Shown here: positions 17,101-25,452 of the stretch, one piece after another
How positions within the stretch are numbered: the first letter of the stretch is position 1
How the letters are laid out: each line of letters opens with the position of its first letter
NCBI GenBank assembly: GCA_008080765.1
Contig: SHMU01000012.1
Span: forward strand, 1-39,250
DNA from: Promethearchaeota archaeon
GTDB taxonomy: Archaea; Asgardarchaeota; Lokiarchaeia; Sigyniarchaeales; SOKP01
DNA length: 39,250 bases
Direction of reading: 5' to 3'
Notes under the pieces: model-generated
The model's database searches: none
What the model was told of the DNA's origin: nothing
Seen by the model: only the letters and a program-made list of their open reading frames with translations
Translations under genes and position numbers: made by a program

Positions 17101-18677
17101 CAACTTTCTGAAGGAAGCAAATCCCATTGAATCTCCGAGAGGGTGATATTGGTGTGTTGTGGATTGAAATAATTTTTTTCTTGATTGTAATCTTCAAATG
17201 AGGGATCTTCATTATCTAAAATGATAAATAATGATTCTGGTCCAATAATTGTTGTATTTTCTACAGTTAATTCTGCTTTTACCATTGTAGTGTTTATCTG
17301 TTGTTGTAGGAGTGTTTTTCCATTCCAAAAAATATGTTCTACCGTAAACTCAATACAAAACCCTTGAGAAGAGAAGTAGATATTATCAAGAAAATGATAA
17401 TATTGATACACTTCATAAGCATTCTCTCCGAGATAATTATTTGAAAAAAAGAATTGATAATCTTGTCCATTATAAATTGCATTGAAAAAGTGATATACCC
17501 CTCCAAGAGGATAACTGCTACCTAGAGGGACAGGGAGCAAAAAATTTGATATAAAACTTGTACAATTGCGTACAATTATATCAGCATAATCACCATAGTC
17601 AATCTTCTCTATCATATAAATTAAATCCACATCTGAATCATAGAAAAAGTCATATTCATCCATATTCATATTATGAGAAGATGATACAATTTTTGTAGGG
17701 ACGCTTATATTTAACGATTGGCTTACATTAAATTCTGCCCATGAAATATATTGCGAGGCTCCTTGTACTGCTTCCCACATTAACCATTTGGATCCGCTTG
17801 TATTGTTTACCTGCATTCTTGGGTTTTTAACTCTGTCTAATCCTTTTATACATGTAATATTATGGGGGCCTATCCAACTCGAGCCATTATTATAACTTTC
17901 AAAATAGCAAACTTTCGTCAAGGATGTCGAATTAGTTTCAGCTAGTGCATATATCATTCCATTACTTTGAATTGAAAGTTCCAGAGTATGATTATCGTCA
18001 TTTCTCAGTTCAGTCCAGCCCAGATCAGTTTTATCTGCGATAGTTGAAGTTATTGTCCAGCTTGTTCCATTATCTGTAGAACCGAAATAATTTAAGGAAG
18101 TCTGATTTATCCATGAAATAACACCAATTTTTTTATTGTTTGGTTGAGCATCTATACCGGTGCCAATAAAGAAATTAAATAGATCATCAGAATTAACTCC
18201 ACTTGGTTCATACGATTTTATAATCTGAGTGTTCCATGTTTTTCCTTTATCAATACTAGTTAATAATTTAATACTGGCATTGTCAAATCTGTTTAAATTT
18301 ATTTCTGTATATGAAAGATAAAACAAATCAGATCCGCTCGGATTAACGAAAGCTACATTATATTCTAGTTCTGATGTATATGTCAGAAATGTAGGGTAAT
18401 TAATGATTTCTAGCGTGTAATTTCCATTTTTATTTAGCATAAATGAAAAGAAAAGGTCATCATTCTCTCCGGGTGAGGATTCTGGAGAGATGTAATATCG
18501 GGACGCTTTAAATTCTTCAATAAATTGAAAAGACTGAGATGAGTAGATCCTATCATTTGTTTCCGGGAGGAATCTTAAGTTGCTGGTTTTAGGTATTAAA
18601 TTACCGATTAAAGTAGCAATCACTGCAATGGATAGTGTAATTATCAGCGCATATTTTATATTTGATTTTGTTTTCAT
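14148..18677 (-). CDS. giant surface protein with Asp-box repeats, membrane helices and zinc ribbons
   Basis: 1509 residues. An N-terminal signal anchor (7-28) leads into about 1100 extracellular residues rich in N-x-S/T sequons. At least six Asp-box (BNR, sialidase-like) motifs are visible: DKGKTWN near 143, DNGTSW 200, NNGSSW 261, DRGVTWS 585, DLGLHW 685 and DSGDNW 813. These imply one or two beta-propellers. Two Ig-like modules follow (for example VNYYVVATDLAGN). A helix at 1132-1153 crosses the membrane, then comes a charged coiled-coil-like linker, five or six more helices, and a cytosolic end with four CxxC pairs (CSKC, CNNC, CPNC, CTKC) from about 1452. It could sense or bind an external ligand and signal inside. 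Catalytic sialidase residues were not identified, so an enzyme role is not claimed. Confidence 0.8.
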   Translation of the reverse strand: MKTKSNIKYALIITLSIAVIATLIGNLIPKTSNLRFLPETNDRIYSSQSFQFIEEFKASRYYISPESSPGENDDLFFSFMLNKNGNYTLEIINYPTFLTYTSELEYNVAFVNPSGSDLFYLSYTEINLNRFDNASIKLLTSIDKGKTWNTQIIKSYEPSGVNSDDLFNFFIGTGIDAQPNNKKIGVISWINQTSLNYFGSTDNGTSWTITSTIADKTDLGWTELRNDDNHTLELSIQSNGMIYALAETNSTSLTKVCYFESYNNGSSWIGPHNITCIKGLDRVKNPRMQVNNTSGSKWLMWEAVQGASQYISWAEFNVSQSLNISVPTKIVSSSHNMNMDEYDFFYDSDVDLIYMIEKIDYGDYADIIVRNCTSFISNFLLPVPLGSSYPLGGVYHFFNAIYNGQDYQFFFSNNYLGENAYEVYQYYHFLDNIYFSSQGFCIEFTVEHIFWNGKTLLQQQINTTMVKAELTVENTTIIGPESLFIILDNEDPSFEDYNQEKNYFNPQHTNITLSEIQWDLLPSESCESLLEIYKENNSLSSWQQITDNNWADLNPKIFSSPAGQLYIIYKTEEFGRNVLSIIKSTDRGVTWSQPTIVFESSQDIGYYTGAAWDDIVCVYRAADSTEVIYRSFDEAETFLSPTRLLGINPTSAYEYVSKIVFTNSSNMFLTLKLLNQNKFYLYSSNDLGLHWTQKYWKLFETNDDKDLKDKLNPDIIYEPVNQELYLSMPLGNQTTNKIKVYFQKFNLNPFFSYIDNPIQKGPYDIDYEVDAPENNSPKFLLSRNKTAHVGIRSIYIQGFQVGIPTYKEFQTYDSGDNWNGPFDIDPLNRSSFTSFDGFETFYTTPIDDDADFELFSARETNLVKFQKKSISSSTTSRITYDGLNDFDEYLPEGNYSFILRLIDNAFNMANKTGWFYVDYDIPQIMSIATDEAYPLPSDAVQIQVNATDNINMTVMLYYQRDGTDSQGWQKIEMLNDGNKYIATIDANYTSTQVNYYVVATDLAGNVLKNDNDGLYYEYHIPRFEFTSNFVFNEFTEYSSDEYHLISITIDNDNEFVKDIIFRYSTEEGTPPWIPIPLQSNSPTYTAFLPPLSGDTRTLYYQVVVIDQNNQEHILINTRAISFFPELPDFSLENYQYIITFIISAVVGVILATGYSRLKNISHEIMNKQQIEALLAESKEMKKNLKVDKNGLKKEEETPKKDAKKESYTPYSIVYYATLIATLSVFIIGLLISFSYASIGILMIIGSLLMSIFGYMILMSRDISSNIFFEKMNPKNAVLEIFQITLILANIILMIIVGSWIPWFNYYLLESTYNIGGLEIPKLYISIIGVFLTSLILVIITTYIQLSKTVKNIHQQREKGISDNLVLYAKDEESSRLITRMGYKTVVFLISVLIAVISTTNLLNTETAILLAVVAGPFAITAILSLFLRPYIIKTLRRKDLREIDIPFVDSKKYCSKCGEETYLQDRYCNNCGEQLIFENKMGVYKANCPNCDEMYYERAKYCTKCGYKL

Positions 18678-18762
18678 GGTTTTTCTATTTTTTTAATTTT
18701 TTAATATACGATTAAATATAAAATACCTAATGAAATTATTAAAATCTTTCCAAGTTTAAAGT

Positions 18763-18822
18763 ATGAAAGATAAAGAAGATGAAAAGAGAGATGTTTTAAA
18801 AGCATTATATGGCTATAGATAA
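18763..18822 (+). pseudogene. truncated first copy of a small ORF
   Basis: ATG at 18763 opens MKDKEDEKRDVLKALYGY, then hits TAA at 18820-18822 because a 49-bp tandem duplication shifts the frame. Without the duplication the frame would run on to the stop at 18968 as a protein of about 52 residues. The intact version is now read from the second copy (18809-18970). Confidence 0.5.
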
Positions 18823-18865
18823 AGAAGATGAAAAGAGAGATGTTTTAAAAGCATTATATGGCTAT
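18768..18865 (+). repeat. perfect 49-bp tandem duplication
   Basis: 18768-18816 and 18817-18865 are identical, each starting AGATAAAGAAGATGAAAAGA and ending TATATGGCTAT. The identity over the full unit suggests a very recent event, or a collapse/expansion error in assembly. The unit length is not a multiple of three, so it breaks the reading frame that crosses it. Confidence 0.9.
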
Positions 18866-18970
18866 GATGAAATATACAGAAAAGCTGATATCAATCTTGA
18901 AATAATTGCAAAATATGGAAAAGTTTCTAAAAAAATTGAGGAGCATATCCAATCAATGAAAAAAAAATAA
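18809..18970 (+). CDS. small charged protein restarted by the duplication
   Basis: 53 residues from the ATG at 18809: MAIDKEDEKRDVLKALYGYD, continuing to a lysine-rich end (QSMKKK). The ATG is formed by the last bases of the first repeat copy, so the duplication itself supplies a new in-frame start. The sequence is charged and helical, without cysteine or a membrane segment. No family is recognised. It lies on the plus strand between two minus-strand genes, after an AT-rich stretch that could hold a TATA box. Whether it is expressed is unknown. Confidence 0.5.
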   Translation: MAIDKEDEKRDVLKALYGYDEIYRKADINLEIIAKYGKVSKKIEEHIQSMKKK

Positions 18971-18984
18971 GAAATGAGGAAGAT

Positions 18985-19746
18985 TCAAACCTCTTGTAGT
19001 TGTTGATGAGAAGATGGTTCTGTTTTTGCCGACTTCTTTTTTGCTTTTCTTCGTTCTTCTAACATTATCAGAGAAAATCTAAAATTTGAAAATAAAAAGG
19101 TTAGGTATACAATCCATTCCAGAAAATAATTGGGAAAGACGGGAAATAATTCTCCTGTGAGTGCCGTATATATTTTTGCCATATTAAATATGAACACCGT
19201 AAGAGAGCAAATTCCGCATAAGATAAGTTTTTCACCACCTTCCCCTTTTACAATAATATAAAGATATACAAGCCCTGAATAGAATAGCCAAGAACCAAAG
19301 AAATACATCTCTCCAACAAATCCATGGAGTTTATTTAAATTGAGTGGAAATATACCTGCCATAAAACTTCCAAGAGATTGAATTGAAGTGGTAATATAGA
19401 GAAAAAGTAGAATATTTATTTTATTTGTTTTATAATAAAAGGAATTTACCAAAGAGTAATGAAATAGAAGCATAAAAGGGCTTGCAATCGTCATTCCTAA
19501 AAAGAAGAAGATATTTGAGCCATTGGGTCCAATAGAGAGATTAGAGATCCATTTTTCAAAAATACTAAAGGTGGGATCTTCTACAATATATAAGATGAGA
19601 GCAACTGCGATAAAAATACCTAATGACCCATAACCTATTAATCCAAAATATGGAGCGGGAATCTTCTTGAATAATCGGTTATAAAACCCGATAGGTTTCA
19701 AAATTAATGTTTCTTCTAATTCATCACTTATTTTTTTGATCCACAA
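18985..19746 (-). CDS. multi-pass membrane protein (DUF998-like)
   Basis: 253 residues with six or seven hydrophobic helices. WISNLSIGPNGSNIFFFLGMTIASP after the first core helix has the layout of DUF998 proteins (a helix, then ISxLG...NxxF, then a helix). SLGSFMAGIFPLNLNKLHGFVGEMYFFGSWLFYSGL gives the conserved G-x-FP...H...F pattern. The N-terminal 30 residues and the C-terminal lysine-rich tail are probably cytosolic. A relative of the same class lies at 27357-28094. The family has no established function. It sits downstream of the M28/ilvD genes on the same strand, about 80 bases apart. Confidence 0.65.
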   Translation of the reverse strand: MWIKKISDELEETLILKPIGFYNRLFKKIPAPYFGLIGYGSLGIFIAVALILYIVEDPTFSIFEKWISNLSIGPNGSNIFFFLGMTIASPFMLLFHYSLVNSFYYKTNKINILLFLYITTSIQSLGSFMAGIFPLNLNKLHGFVGEMYFFGSWLFYSGLVYLYIIVKGEGGEKLILCGICSLTVFIFNMAKIYTALTGELFPVFPNYFLEWIVYLTFLFSNFRFSLIMLEERRKAKKKSAKTEPSSHQQLQEV

Positions 19747-19826
19747 TCACCTATAAAGTAATTTTATTAAAATAACGTTATAAAAATTTCTTTCCAATCT
19801 AAGTTTTGGGATATGATACATTATTG

Positions 19827-21002
19827 TTAACTATACGGTTTAGATATCTTTTTATCATATTCTTCTAAAAGAGTGATGAGAACTCTTCCAAACTGTGCAA
19901 GAAAAGAGTGGTCTACTTTATCTACGGTATCTTTGGGGGAATGAATATATTTATAAGCTTTTTTATCGGCAAATCCAATTCCCTTGTAATTTTTATTCTT
20001 TAAATAATAGCCATCGCTTCTATTAAGAGCAAAAATAAAATATTTTATATAATAGGAGGGGTCCAATTCCTCGGAAAGATCAGCAAATAGTTTAAACAAG
20101 GAGGTATGTTCTCCTTTATTTTTTACTGCAAATACATCTAAATGGGTTCCAATAGAGTCAAAATTTAAATATCTTGTTGTTTGATGATGCCACTCTTGTT
20201 TATGTTTCCTATAAAGATAGCGTATCCCCATAGTACCATTTTCTTCTGCCCCCGTAAATATAAACCAGAGATCAATTGATGTGAGTCTATTTTCTATCTT
20301 ATTAAAATGATGTAAAAGCTCTAAAACAAGTGAGACTCCAGAACCATTATCAATTGCTCCCGGGGATTTATTATTGGTAGTATTTACCAAAATCAAAACA
20401 GTACTAATTAGATTGAGTAAAAGAATACACGCTATGATTAAATTGAAGATGATATTTGAGATGAAGAAATATTTAAGTATCAACAAAGCAACGATTATTA
20501 TAAATGAATATATCCATACTTTTGTGTTAATACTTCGAAAAGTTATGGTCAGTTTCTGGCATTTAGAGTCTTTATGGCTTAATAATAAGAATTGGATTTT
20601 ATTGGATTTTTCAGCAGTATGATTGGGAACTTTTGCATCAAGTTTTATGCATACATTCTCTGATTGATATTTCTCACCCAGTGAAATATCTTCGGGATGG
20701 CGCGTAATTATAATAAGAGGCACAAAAATAATGCTCAAAATTACAATATTAATTAAGATAAATATAATATTGATATAAAGAAAGAATACAACAAGTAACC
20801 ACCAGATGGAGCAAAAGGCTAGCTTTTTATAGACTCTAGGATAAAAAGTCGTAAAAGAAAATTTTTGAATTTCGGGGTTTAATCCTAATTCTTCAATTTT
20901 TTGGATAATCAACTTTGATGCTTGCTGTTCATGTTCCGTCCCCGAAAGTCGCGGGAAGGAAATACCCTCCAAGTTTTTCTCAATCCTTTCTGCGTCTATC
21001 AT
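19827..21002 (-). CDS. membrane-embedded M28 family metallopeptidase, second copy
   Basis: 391 residues with the same plan as the protein at 5103-6431: [15 protein letters not shown], a membrane helix pair at about 58-95, then the M28 domain. Ligands seen: H143 (SHKDSK, with D145), D218 (AIDNGSG), a Glu pair in GAEENGTMG, an Asp in NFDSIGTHL, and the last His in [14 protein letters not shown]143 and D218 are 75 residues apart, separated by two membrane helices, where about 20 residues is normal for M28. All metal ligands are kept, so activity is expected. The start overlaps the ilvD stop by four bases, so both are made from one transcript. Substrate and side of the membrane are unknown. Confidence 0.88.
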   Translation of the reverse strand: MIDAERIEKNLEGISFPRLSGTEHEQQASKLIIQKIEELGLNPEIQKFSFTTFYPRVYKKLAFCSIWWLLVVFFLYINIIFILINIVILSIIFVPLIIITRHPEDISLGEKYQSENVCIKLDAKVPNHTAEKSNKIQFLLLSHKDSKCQKLTITFRSINTKVWIYSFIIIVALLILKYFFISNIIFNLIIACILLLNLISTVLILVNTTNNKSPGAIDNGSGVSLVLELLHHFNKIENRLTSIDLWFIFTGAEENGTMGIRYLYRKHKQEWHHQTTRYLNFDSIGTHLDVFAVKNKGEHTSLFKLFADLSEELDPSYYIKYFIFALNRSDGYYLKNKNYKGIGFADKKAYKYIHSPKDTVDKVDHSFLAQFGRVLITLLEEYDKKISKPYS

Positions 21003-22672
21003 TTTAAATATGCCCCCTCTTTTGCGGAACTCACAGTTTGCCGATAAATATTAAGATAACCTGTTCTAATTTTAGGTTCTAAAGGTTTCCAATTGTTAAA
21101 TCTTTTTTCAATCTCTTGTTTAGAAAGCAATAAATTAAGCCTGCGATTCTCAATATCGATTTCAATCATATCTCCATTTTTAACTATCGCAATGGGACCT
21201 CCTTCATATGCTTCTGGGCAGACATGGCCTATACAAGGACCTCTGGTTGCTCCAGAATATCTCCCATCCGTTATCATAGCCACTGATTCCCCTAATCCCA
21301 TCCCCACTAACATGGCTGCGGGAATAGATAATTCACGCATTCCAGGAGAGCCTTTGGGACCCTCATAACGAATGACCAATATATCTCCACGCTTCACTTC
21401 TTTCGAATATAATGCTTCTTTCACTTCCTCTTCGGAATTAAAGACGACGGCAGGTCCCGTATGGGTTTTCATTCGGGAACTAATAGCGCTCTGTTTGACG
21501 ATAGCTCCTTCTGGTGCTAATGTTCCTCGCAATACGGCAATTCCCCCTTCATTTTCCAGAGGATGTTTGAGGGTTCTAATAACGGATGATTCTTTAGATT
21601 CAATCTTGCTAAGAACATGCTTTAGTGGCTTTCCCTCGACAGTAATAGGAGATAGGTCTAACAATGAAGAAAGACGTTTCATAATTCTCTTTACACCACC
21701 CGCTTTATGAAAATCTGTTAGATTATATTGTGAAGCTGGTTTAAATCTTGCTAATAATGGAACAGAACGGCTTAACATATCAAAATCAAAATGAGTTAAA
21801 TCCACTCCTATTTCGTGCGACAGAGCACACATGTGTAATACCATGTTAGAGGAGCCTCCAAAGGATAATGCGGTTTTAATCGAATTTATGAGTGATTCGG
21901 AAGTAATAATTTTTCGGGCGTTAAGTCCCTTTTCTATTAATCTTAATATTGTCTTACCCGTTTCAAGGGAGAGGAGTTCCCTTTCCTTGCTAAGAGCACC
22001 CGCAGTGGCACATCCAGAAAGTGAAAGTCCCATTGCCTCTACAATACACGCCATAGTATTTGCTGTACCCATCATATTGCATGCTCCAGCAGATGTACAA
22101 GTTTGCGATTCGATTTGAAGAAATTCTTCTGGAGTGATCTCTCCTGCTCTCACTAAGCCGATAGCCTCTTTTATATCGCATGTTACATAGGTTTTTCCCT
22201 TTAATGGACCTTCCATAAAAGTTTTCGCTTCCATTATTCCTCCAGTCAAAAAAATGGTGGGGATATCGCATCTTGCAGCGGCAAGCAACATTCCCGGAAT
22301 AATTTTATCGCAAGAACAGATCATCACCATTCCATCATAATTATAGGCTTTTATCATGCATTCTATTGAGTTTGCAATTACTTCTCGTGAAGGTAACACA
22401 TATTTTGAAAAGTTTCCAGAATTTGCAATCCCATCGCATATTGCTATTGTGTTAAATTCCATCGCGGTCCCTCCACCTTCCTTAATAGCTTCATTTACTA
22501 TCTTACTTAACTTCCTTAGGTGTATATGTCCGGGATTCATTTCATTCCAAGAGTTGACAATTGCTATTCTCGGCTTTTGAAGATCTTCATTAGAAAACCC
22601 ACATGCGTGATATAGGGCTCTTTCATATGCTTTTCGTGGATCTAATTCTGTTTGGGTTTTTTTTTCATTCAT
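20999..22672 (-). CDS. ilvD: dihydroxy-acid dehydratase
   Basis: 557 residues, the standard length of IlvD. It removes water from dihydroxy acids to give the 2-keto precursors of valine, leucine and isoleucine, using an Fe-S cluster. Cluster cysteines are in CSCDKIIPG and [60 protein letters not shown] and [13 protein letters not shown] are further family motifs, and [19 protein letters not shown] is near the C-terminus. IlvD and Edd/sugar-acid dehydratases are hard to separate by eye, but the spacing and the LeuCD pair in the window favour IlvD. The M28 peptidase gene overlaps its stop. Confidence 0.9.
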   Translation of the reverse strand: MNEKKTQTELDPRKAYERALYHACGFSNEDLQKPRIAIVNSWNEMNPGHIHLRKLSKIVNEAIKEGGGTAMEFNTIAICDGIANSGNFSKYVLPSREVIANSIECMIKAYNYDGMVMICSCDKIIPGMLLAAARCDIPTIFLTGGIMEAKTFMEGPLKGKTYVTCDIKEAIGLVRAGEITPEEFLQIESQTCTSAGACNMMGTANTMACIVEAMGLSLSGCATAGALSKERELLSLETGKTILRLIEKGLNARKIITSESLINSIKTALSFGGSSNMVLHMCALSHEIGVDLTHFDFDMLSRSVPLLARFKPASQYNLTDFHKAGGVKRIMKRLSSLLDLSPITVEGKPLKHVLSKIESKESSVIRTLKHPLENEGGIAVLRGTLAPEGAIVKQSAISSRMKTHTGPAVVFNSEEEVKEALYSKEVKRGDILVIRYEGPKGSPGMRELSIPAAMLVGMGLGESVAMITDGRYSGATRGPCIGHVCPEAYEGGPIAIVKNGDMIEIDIENRRLNLLLSKQEIEKRFNNWKPLEPKIRTGYLNIYRQTVSSAKEGAYLK

Positions 22673-22987
22673 ATCTTGGATGTTATTAGATCAGTTTATC
22701 TTGAATTATATGATTCTAAAAGTTAAAAATCATTAGGTTTATTCTATATATGCTTTACTACCTATAGAATATATTTTTTTTGATGAATTTATTTTTACTA
22801 TCAAGCTTTTATTTAGCTGTGCTAACTATTTGAAACCCCTTAGAAATCTTGAAAATGTTTGAAAACTAAAGAAAATTTCGTTAGATTTTAATTCAGTATG
22901 ACTTTCTTCCAAATATATTATTTTGTATCTTAAGCATAAAAATTAATAGAATAGTTTAATGCTGAATTATCACAAAGGGTTTTTAAA
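22673..22987. other. 315-bp divergent region between ilvD and the dolichol-kinase-like gene
   Basis: Very AT-rich. Several TATA-like stretches occur (for example TCTATATATGC near 22745 and AGAATATATTTTTTTT near 22766), enough for promoters in both directions, but none can be assigned with confidence. No ORF of note, hairpin or RNA gene is seen. Confidence 0.4.
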
Positions 22988-23779
22988 ATGGAGTTATTTC
23001 CTTCGAATTATGATGTAATCGCGCTTATTGTTGATTTAATGTTAGTGCTTGTAGCTTTTCTTTACGTGGGGATTTCTATTTTTACCCCCATGATTCTGTA
23101 TAAAAAAGAGAAGATAAACAAATTTCAAGCCAGAAAAATGGTGCATTTATTTGCCGGACTGGCAGTCCTTGTCACCCCCTTTTTCACGTGGAAATTATTT
23201 GGCACGATTATAGCGGGATTATTAACTGTGGTTACGCTGCTAAGTTCTAAAAAAAGTAAAGTAAAAAAGCTTCAAGAGTTATATGAAACTATTGGAGAAG
23301 AAGCGGAAGAAAGCCTTGAAAGGCCTTATCTTCAAGGTCCTTTTCATTACTGCCTAGCAATTACCTTAATTGTGACTATTGCTGCCATCTTTTTCCCAAA
23401 TCAGATTTATTTTGCCATTGCTGGAATCTTGATTATGATTATTTCCGACACTCTCGCATCTCTATTTGGCAAAAAATATGGAAAACATCCCATTAACATC
23501 TCGTGGACAAAGACCACCAGAAGTCTGGAGGGATCGATTATGATGTTTCTCTCTGCATTTATCTTATGCTTCGGAGCATTTTTAATTTATGGATTTTTTA
23601 ATATTGGAGGTACCCAACAAGCCTTAAATTTTTTTGATGTCTTAATCCTTTCTCTAATTACTTCACTGGTTGCAACATTTATAGAATTAATCAGTCCCAG
23701 CACTTGGGACGATCTGACAATACCCATAGGTACAACACTTAGCATTTTTCTGATCGTATATCTTGCTTCATTGATTTAA
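22988..23779 (+). CDS. dolichol/phytol kinase-like CTP-dependent lipid kinase
   Basis: 263 residues with about seven membrane helices, of the SEC59/DGK1/VTE5 family. KFQARKMVHLFAGLAVLVTP is the conserved N-terminal RKxxH...G segment, and ISDTLASLFGKKYGKHPI is the family's signature D-x-x-A-x-x-x-G-K-x-x-G motif, followed by TRSLEGSIMMF (the K/R-T/S-x-EGS motif). Relatives use CTP to phosphorylate dolichol, phytol or diacylglycerol. Next to an archaeal isoprenoid-lipid operon, a geranylgeraniol or dolichol kinase role is likely. The operon starts 247 bases downstream, so separate promoters are probable. Confidence 0.82.
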   Translation: MELFPSNYDVIALIVDLMLVLVAFLYVGISIFTPMILYKKEKINKFQARKMVHLFAGLAVLVTPFFTWKLFGTIIAGLLTVVTLLSSKKSKVKKLQELYETIGEEAEESLERPYLQGPFHYCLAITLIVTIAAIFFPNQIYFAIAGILIMIISDTLASLFGKKYGKHPINISWTKTTRSLEGSIMMFLSAFILCFGAFLIYGFFNIGGTQQALNFFDVLILSLITSLVATFIELISPSTWDDLTIPIGTTLSIFLIVYLASLI

Positions 23780-23858
23780 TTTATAAAATTTTTGCCCTAT
23801 TCTTTTTCTTTATTTTTCAATCCTCGATAAAAACGTTTTAAGACCTCGCAGAGATGAT

Positions 23859-23909
23859 TTTGTCGCATACCGACAAATTGGAGATCAGCAAGTCTAAGTA
23901 TTTTTGTCG
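23859..23909 (+). promoter_or_regulatory. TTTGTCG operator-like repeats before the lipid operon
   Basis: TTTGTCG (23859-23865) and CGACAAA (23871-23877) form a perfect 7-bp inverted repeat with a 5-base spacer. A third copy, TTTGTCG, lies at 23903-23909 in direct orientation. They stand 118 to 168 bases before the geranylgeranyl-reductase start. The cluster looks like a binding site for a dimeric regulator, or a hairpin in a long leader. Confidence 0.4.
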
Positions 23910-24026
23910 ATGAAGGTAAATTAAATATTATCCAATTAACTATAATATTACTTATTTTAACGAAAAAATTTAAGATATAAAAAATAACATAAGGTAAGTT
24001 ACAGATTGTTAATTTAGAATATTTAA

Positions 24027-25424
24027 ATGGAGTCTTTAGATAAGGTCTTTGATGTTATTGTGGTTGGAGCGGGAACCGGCGGTGCTACAGCAGCACGTTT
24101 TGCCGCACAAAATGGTTTAGATGTCTGCCTATTGGACCGAAAACCTAGAAACGAAATTGGTTCGAAAATATGTGGTGATGCTGTCGGTAAAGAGATCTTC
24201 ACTTTACTAAATATTAAACCTCCACGCGGGGAGGAATTATCTTGTCCCATTATCGGAGCTAAATTGTATCCCCCGAATAGAGAGAAATGTATTGAGATGA
24301 AGGATCCCAAACAGACAGGTTATATTATTGATCGTATAAAATTTGGACAAAGACTTTTAAAAGAAGCTCTTGAGGCGGGAGTAAATACTTTTCTGGATAA
24401 CACCATGGCGCTTGATCTTGTATATACCAATAAAATAGTGTCAGGTGTTAAAATCAAGTTAGAAAATGGAGAAAAAGTAGATCTTAAATCAAAGATTGTA
24501 ATAGATGCAAGCGGACTCTATTCTCCCTTACGAAAAAAAATAGAAAGCGATATTATCGAGAAAGAGATTTCTGATACGGACGCTATCTTATGCTATCGAG
24601 AAATTGTGACTTTTCCCAAACAAGATCAAGAGGTACAAGATCCTCAATACATCTCAATTATTTTGGATCAAGAAAAAGCCCCGGGAGGATATATTTGGTA
24701 TTTTCCCAAAGATGATCATTCTCTTAATATTGGATTAGGGGTATATATGAATTATGGCGGGAAAGTGAAAGATCTCTATAAAAAACACGTCTATAATGAG
24801 TTTATCAATGCGTCTGAAGTAAAGATTCTCTCTTCCGGTGGAGGTGTAGCCCCTGTGCGGCGTCCTTTATGGTCTTGTGTCGATAATGGAATAATGTTTG
24901 TGGGGGACGCTGCCTTTCAAGTAAATCCCTTACATGGAGGAGGAATTGATCCCTCCATGAGAGGGGGATATTATGCCGCCTTGACTGCAGCCAGTGCAAT
25001 AGAAAGCGGAGATTATTCAATGGAGAAGTTATGGGATTATAACTGCAAAGTAATGATCAATTTCGGAGCAGAATTTGCTGCTTTAGATTTACTACGAAGG
25101 GTGCTGCAATCCTTATCCAATTCCGATTTGAACTTTGGGTTGCAAAAAGATTTATTAACTGCTTCTGAGATTTTACAAATTGCTGAAACAGGAGATCTCA
25201 CCTTATCCTTATGGGATATGGCTTTTAAAGCCTTTAAGGGGATTATGCGCCCGGATCTACTCCTTGATCTTAATTATTTACGACTTCGAATGAATGAAAT
25301 TGCTAAAATCTACAAACATTTCCCAAAAACATCAAAAACGTTCCCTCAATGGAAGGAAAGAGTACGGGAACAATATAAGAAGATAGAAAAGATGATTATT
25401 GATCTTAAATCTAATAGAAAGTAA
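24027..25424 (+). CDS. geranylgeranyl reductase family flavoprotein
   Basis: 465 residues. It saturates the double bonds of geranylgeranyl chains in archaeal ether lipids or their precursors. The FAD-binding GxGxxG reads VVGAGTGGATAARFAA (residues 12-27), followed by GSKICGDAVGKE with the conserved cysteine, and RIKFGQRLLKEA. GGYIWYFPKDDHSLNIGLGVY is the GGR substrate-cavity motif (YxWxFP), and GIMFVGDAAFQVNPLHGGGI is the second FAD motif. It is the first gene of a three-gene set with 28-base gaps to GGGP synthase and DGGGP synthase, which makes the lipid role strong. Confidence 0.93.
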   Translation: MESLDKVFDVIVVGAGTGGATAARFAAQNGLDVCLLDRKPRNEIGSKICGDAVGKEIFTLLNIKPPRGEELSCPIIGAKLYPPNREKCIEMKDPKQTGYIIDRIKFGQRLLKEALEAGVNTFLDNTMALDLVYTNKIVSGVKIKLENGEKVDLKSKIVIDASGLYSPLRKKIESDIIEKEISDTDAILCYREIVTFPKQDQEVQDPQYISIILDQEKAPGGYIWYFPKDDHSLNIGLGVYMNYGGKVKDLYKKHVYNEFINASEVKILSSGGGVAPVRRPLWSCVDNGIMFVGDAAFQVNPLHGGGIDPSMRGGYYAALTAASAIESGDYSMEKLWDYNCKVMINFGAEFAALDLLRRVLQSLSNSDLNFGLQKDLLTASEILQIAETGDLTLSLWDMAFKAFKGIMRPDLLLDLNYLRLRMNEIAKIYKHFPKTSKTFPQWKERVREQYKKIEKMIIDLKSNRK

Positions 25425-25452
25425 ATAATAGATAATCCTACAGAAGAAAAAT

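Noticed and set aside
14148-18677. calling the giant protein a sialidase
   Set aside because: Asp boxes show a propeller fold but the catalytic arginine triad, Tyr/Glu and FRIP motif could not be identified.
18600-18680. CRISPR or repeat array near the duplicated region
   Set aside because: Only one tandem duplication with no spacers; no repeat-spacer periodicity anywhere in the window.
21372-21710. 112-residue ORF opposite ilvD
   Set aside because: Antisense to strongly conserved ilvD codons; its composition follows from the complement of those motifs.
23840-23915. possible C/D-box RNA upstream of the reductase (GATGA-like pieces)
   Set aside because: No CTGA D box at a proper distance and no terminal stem; the palindromic TTTGTCG sites explain the structure better.
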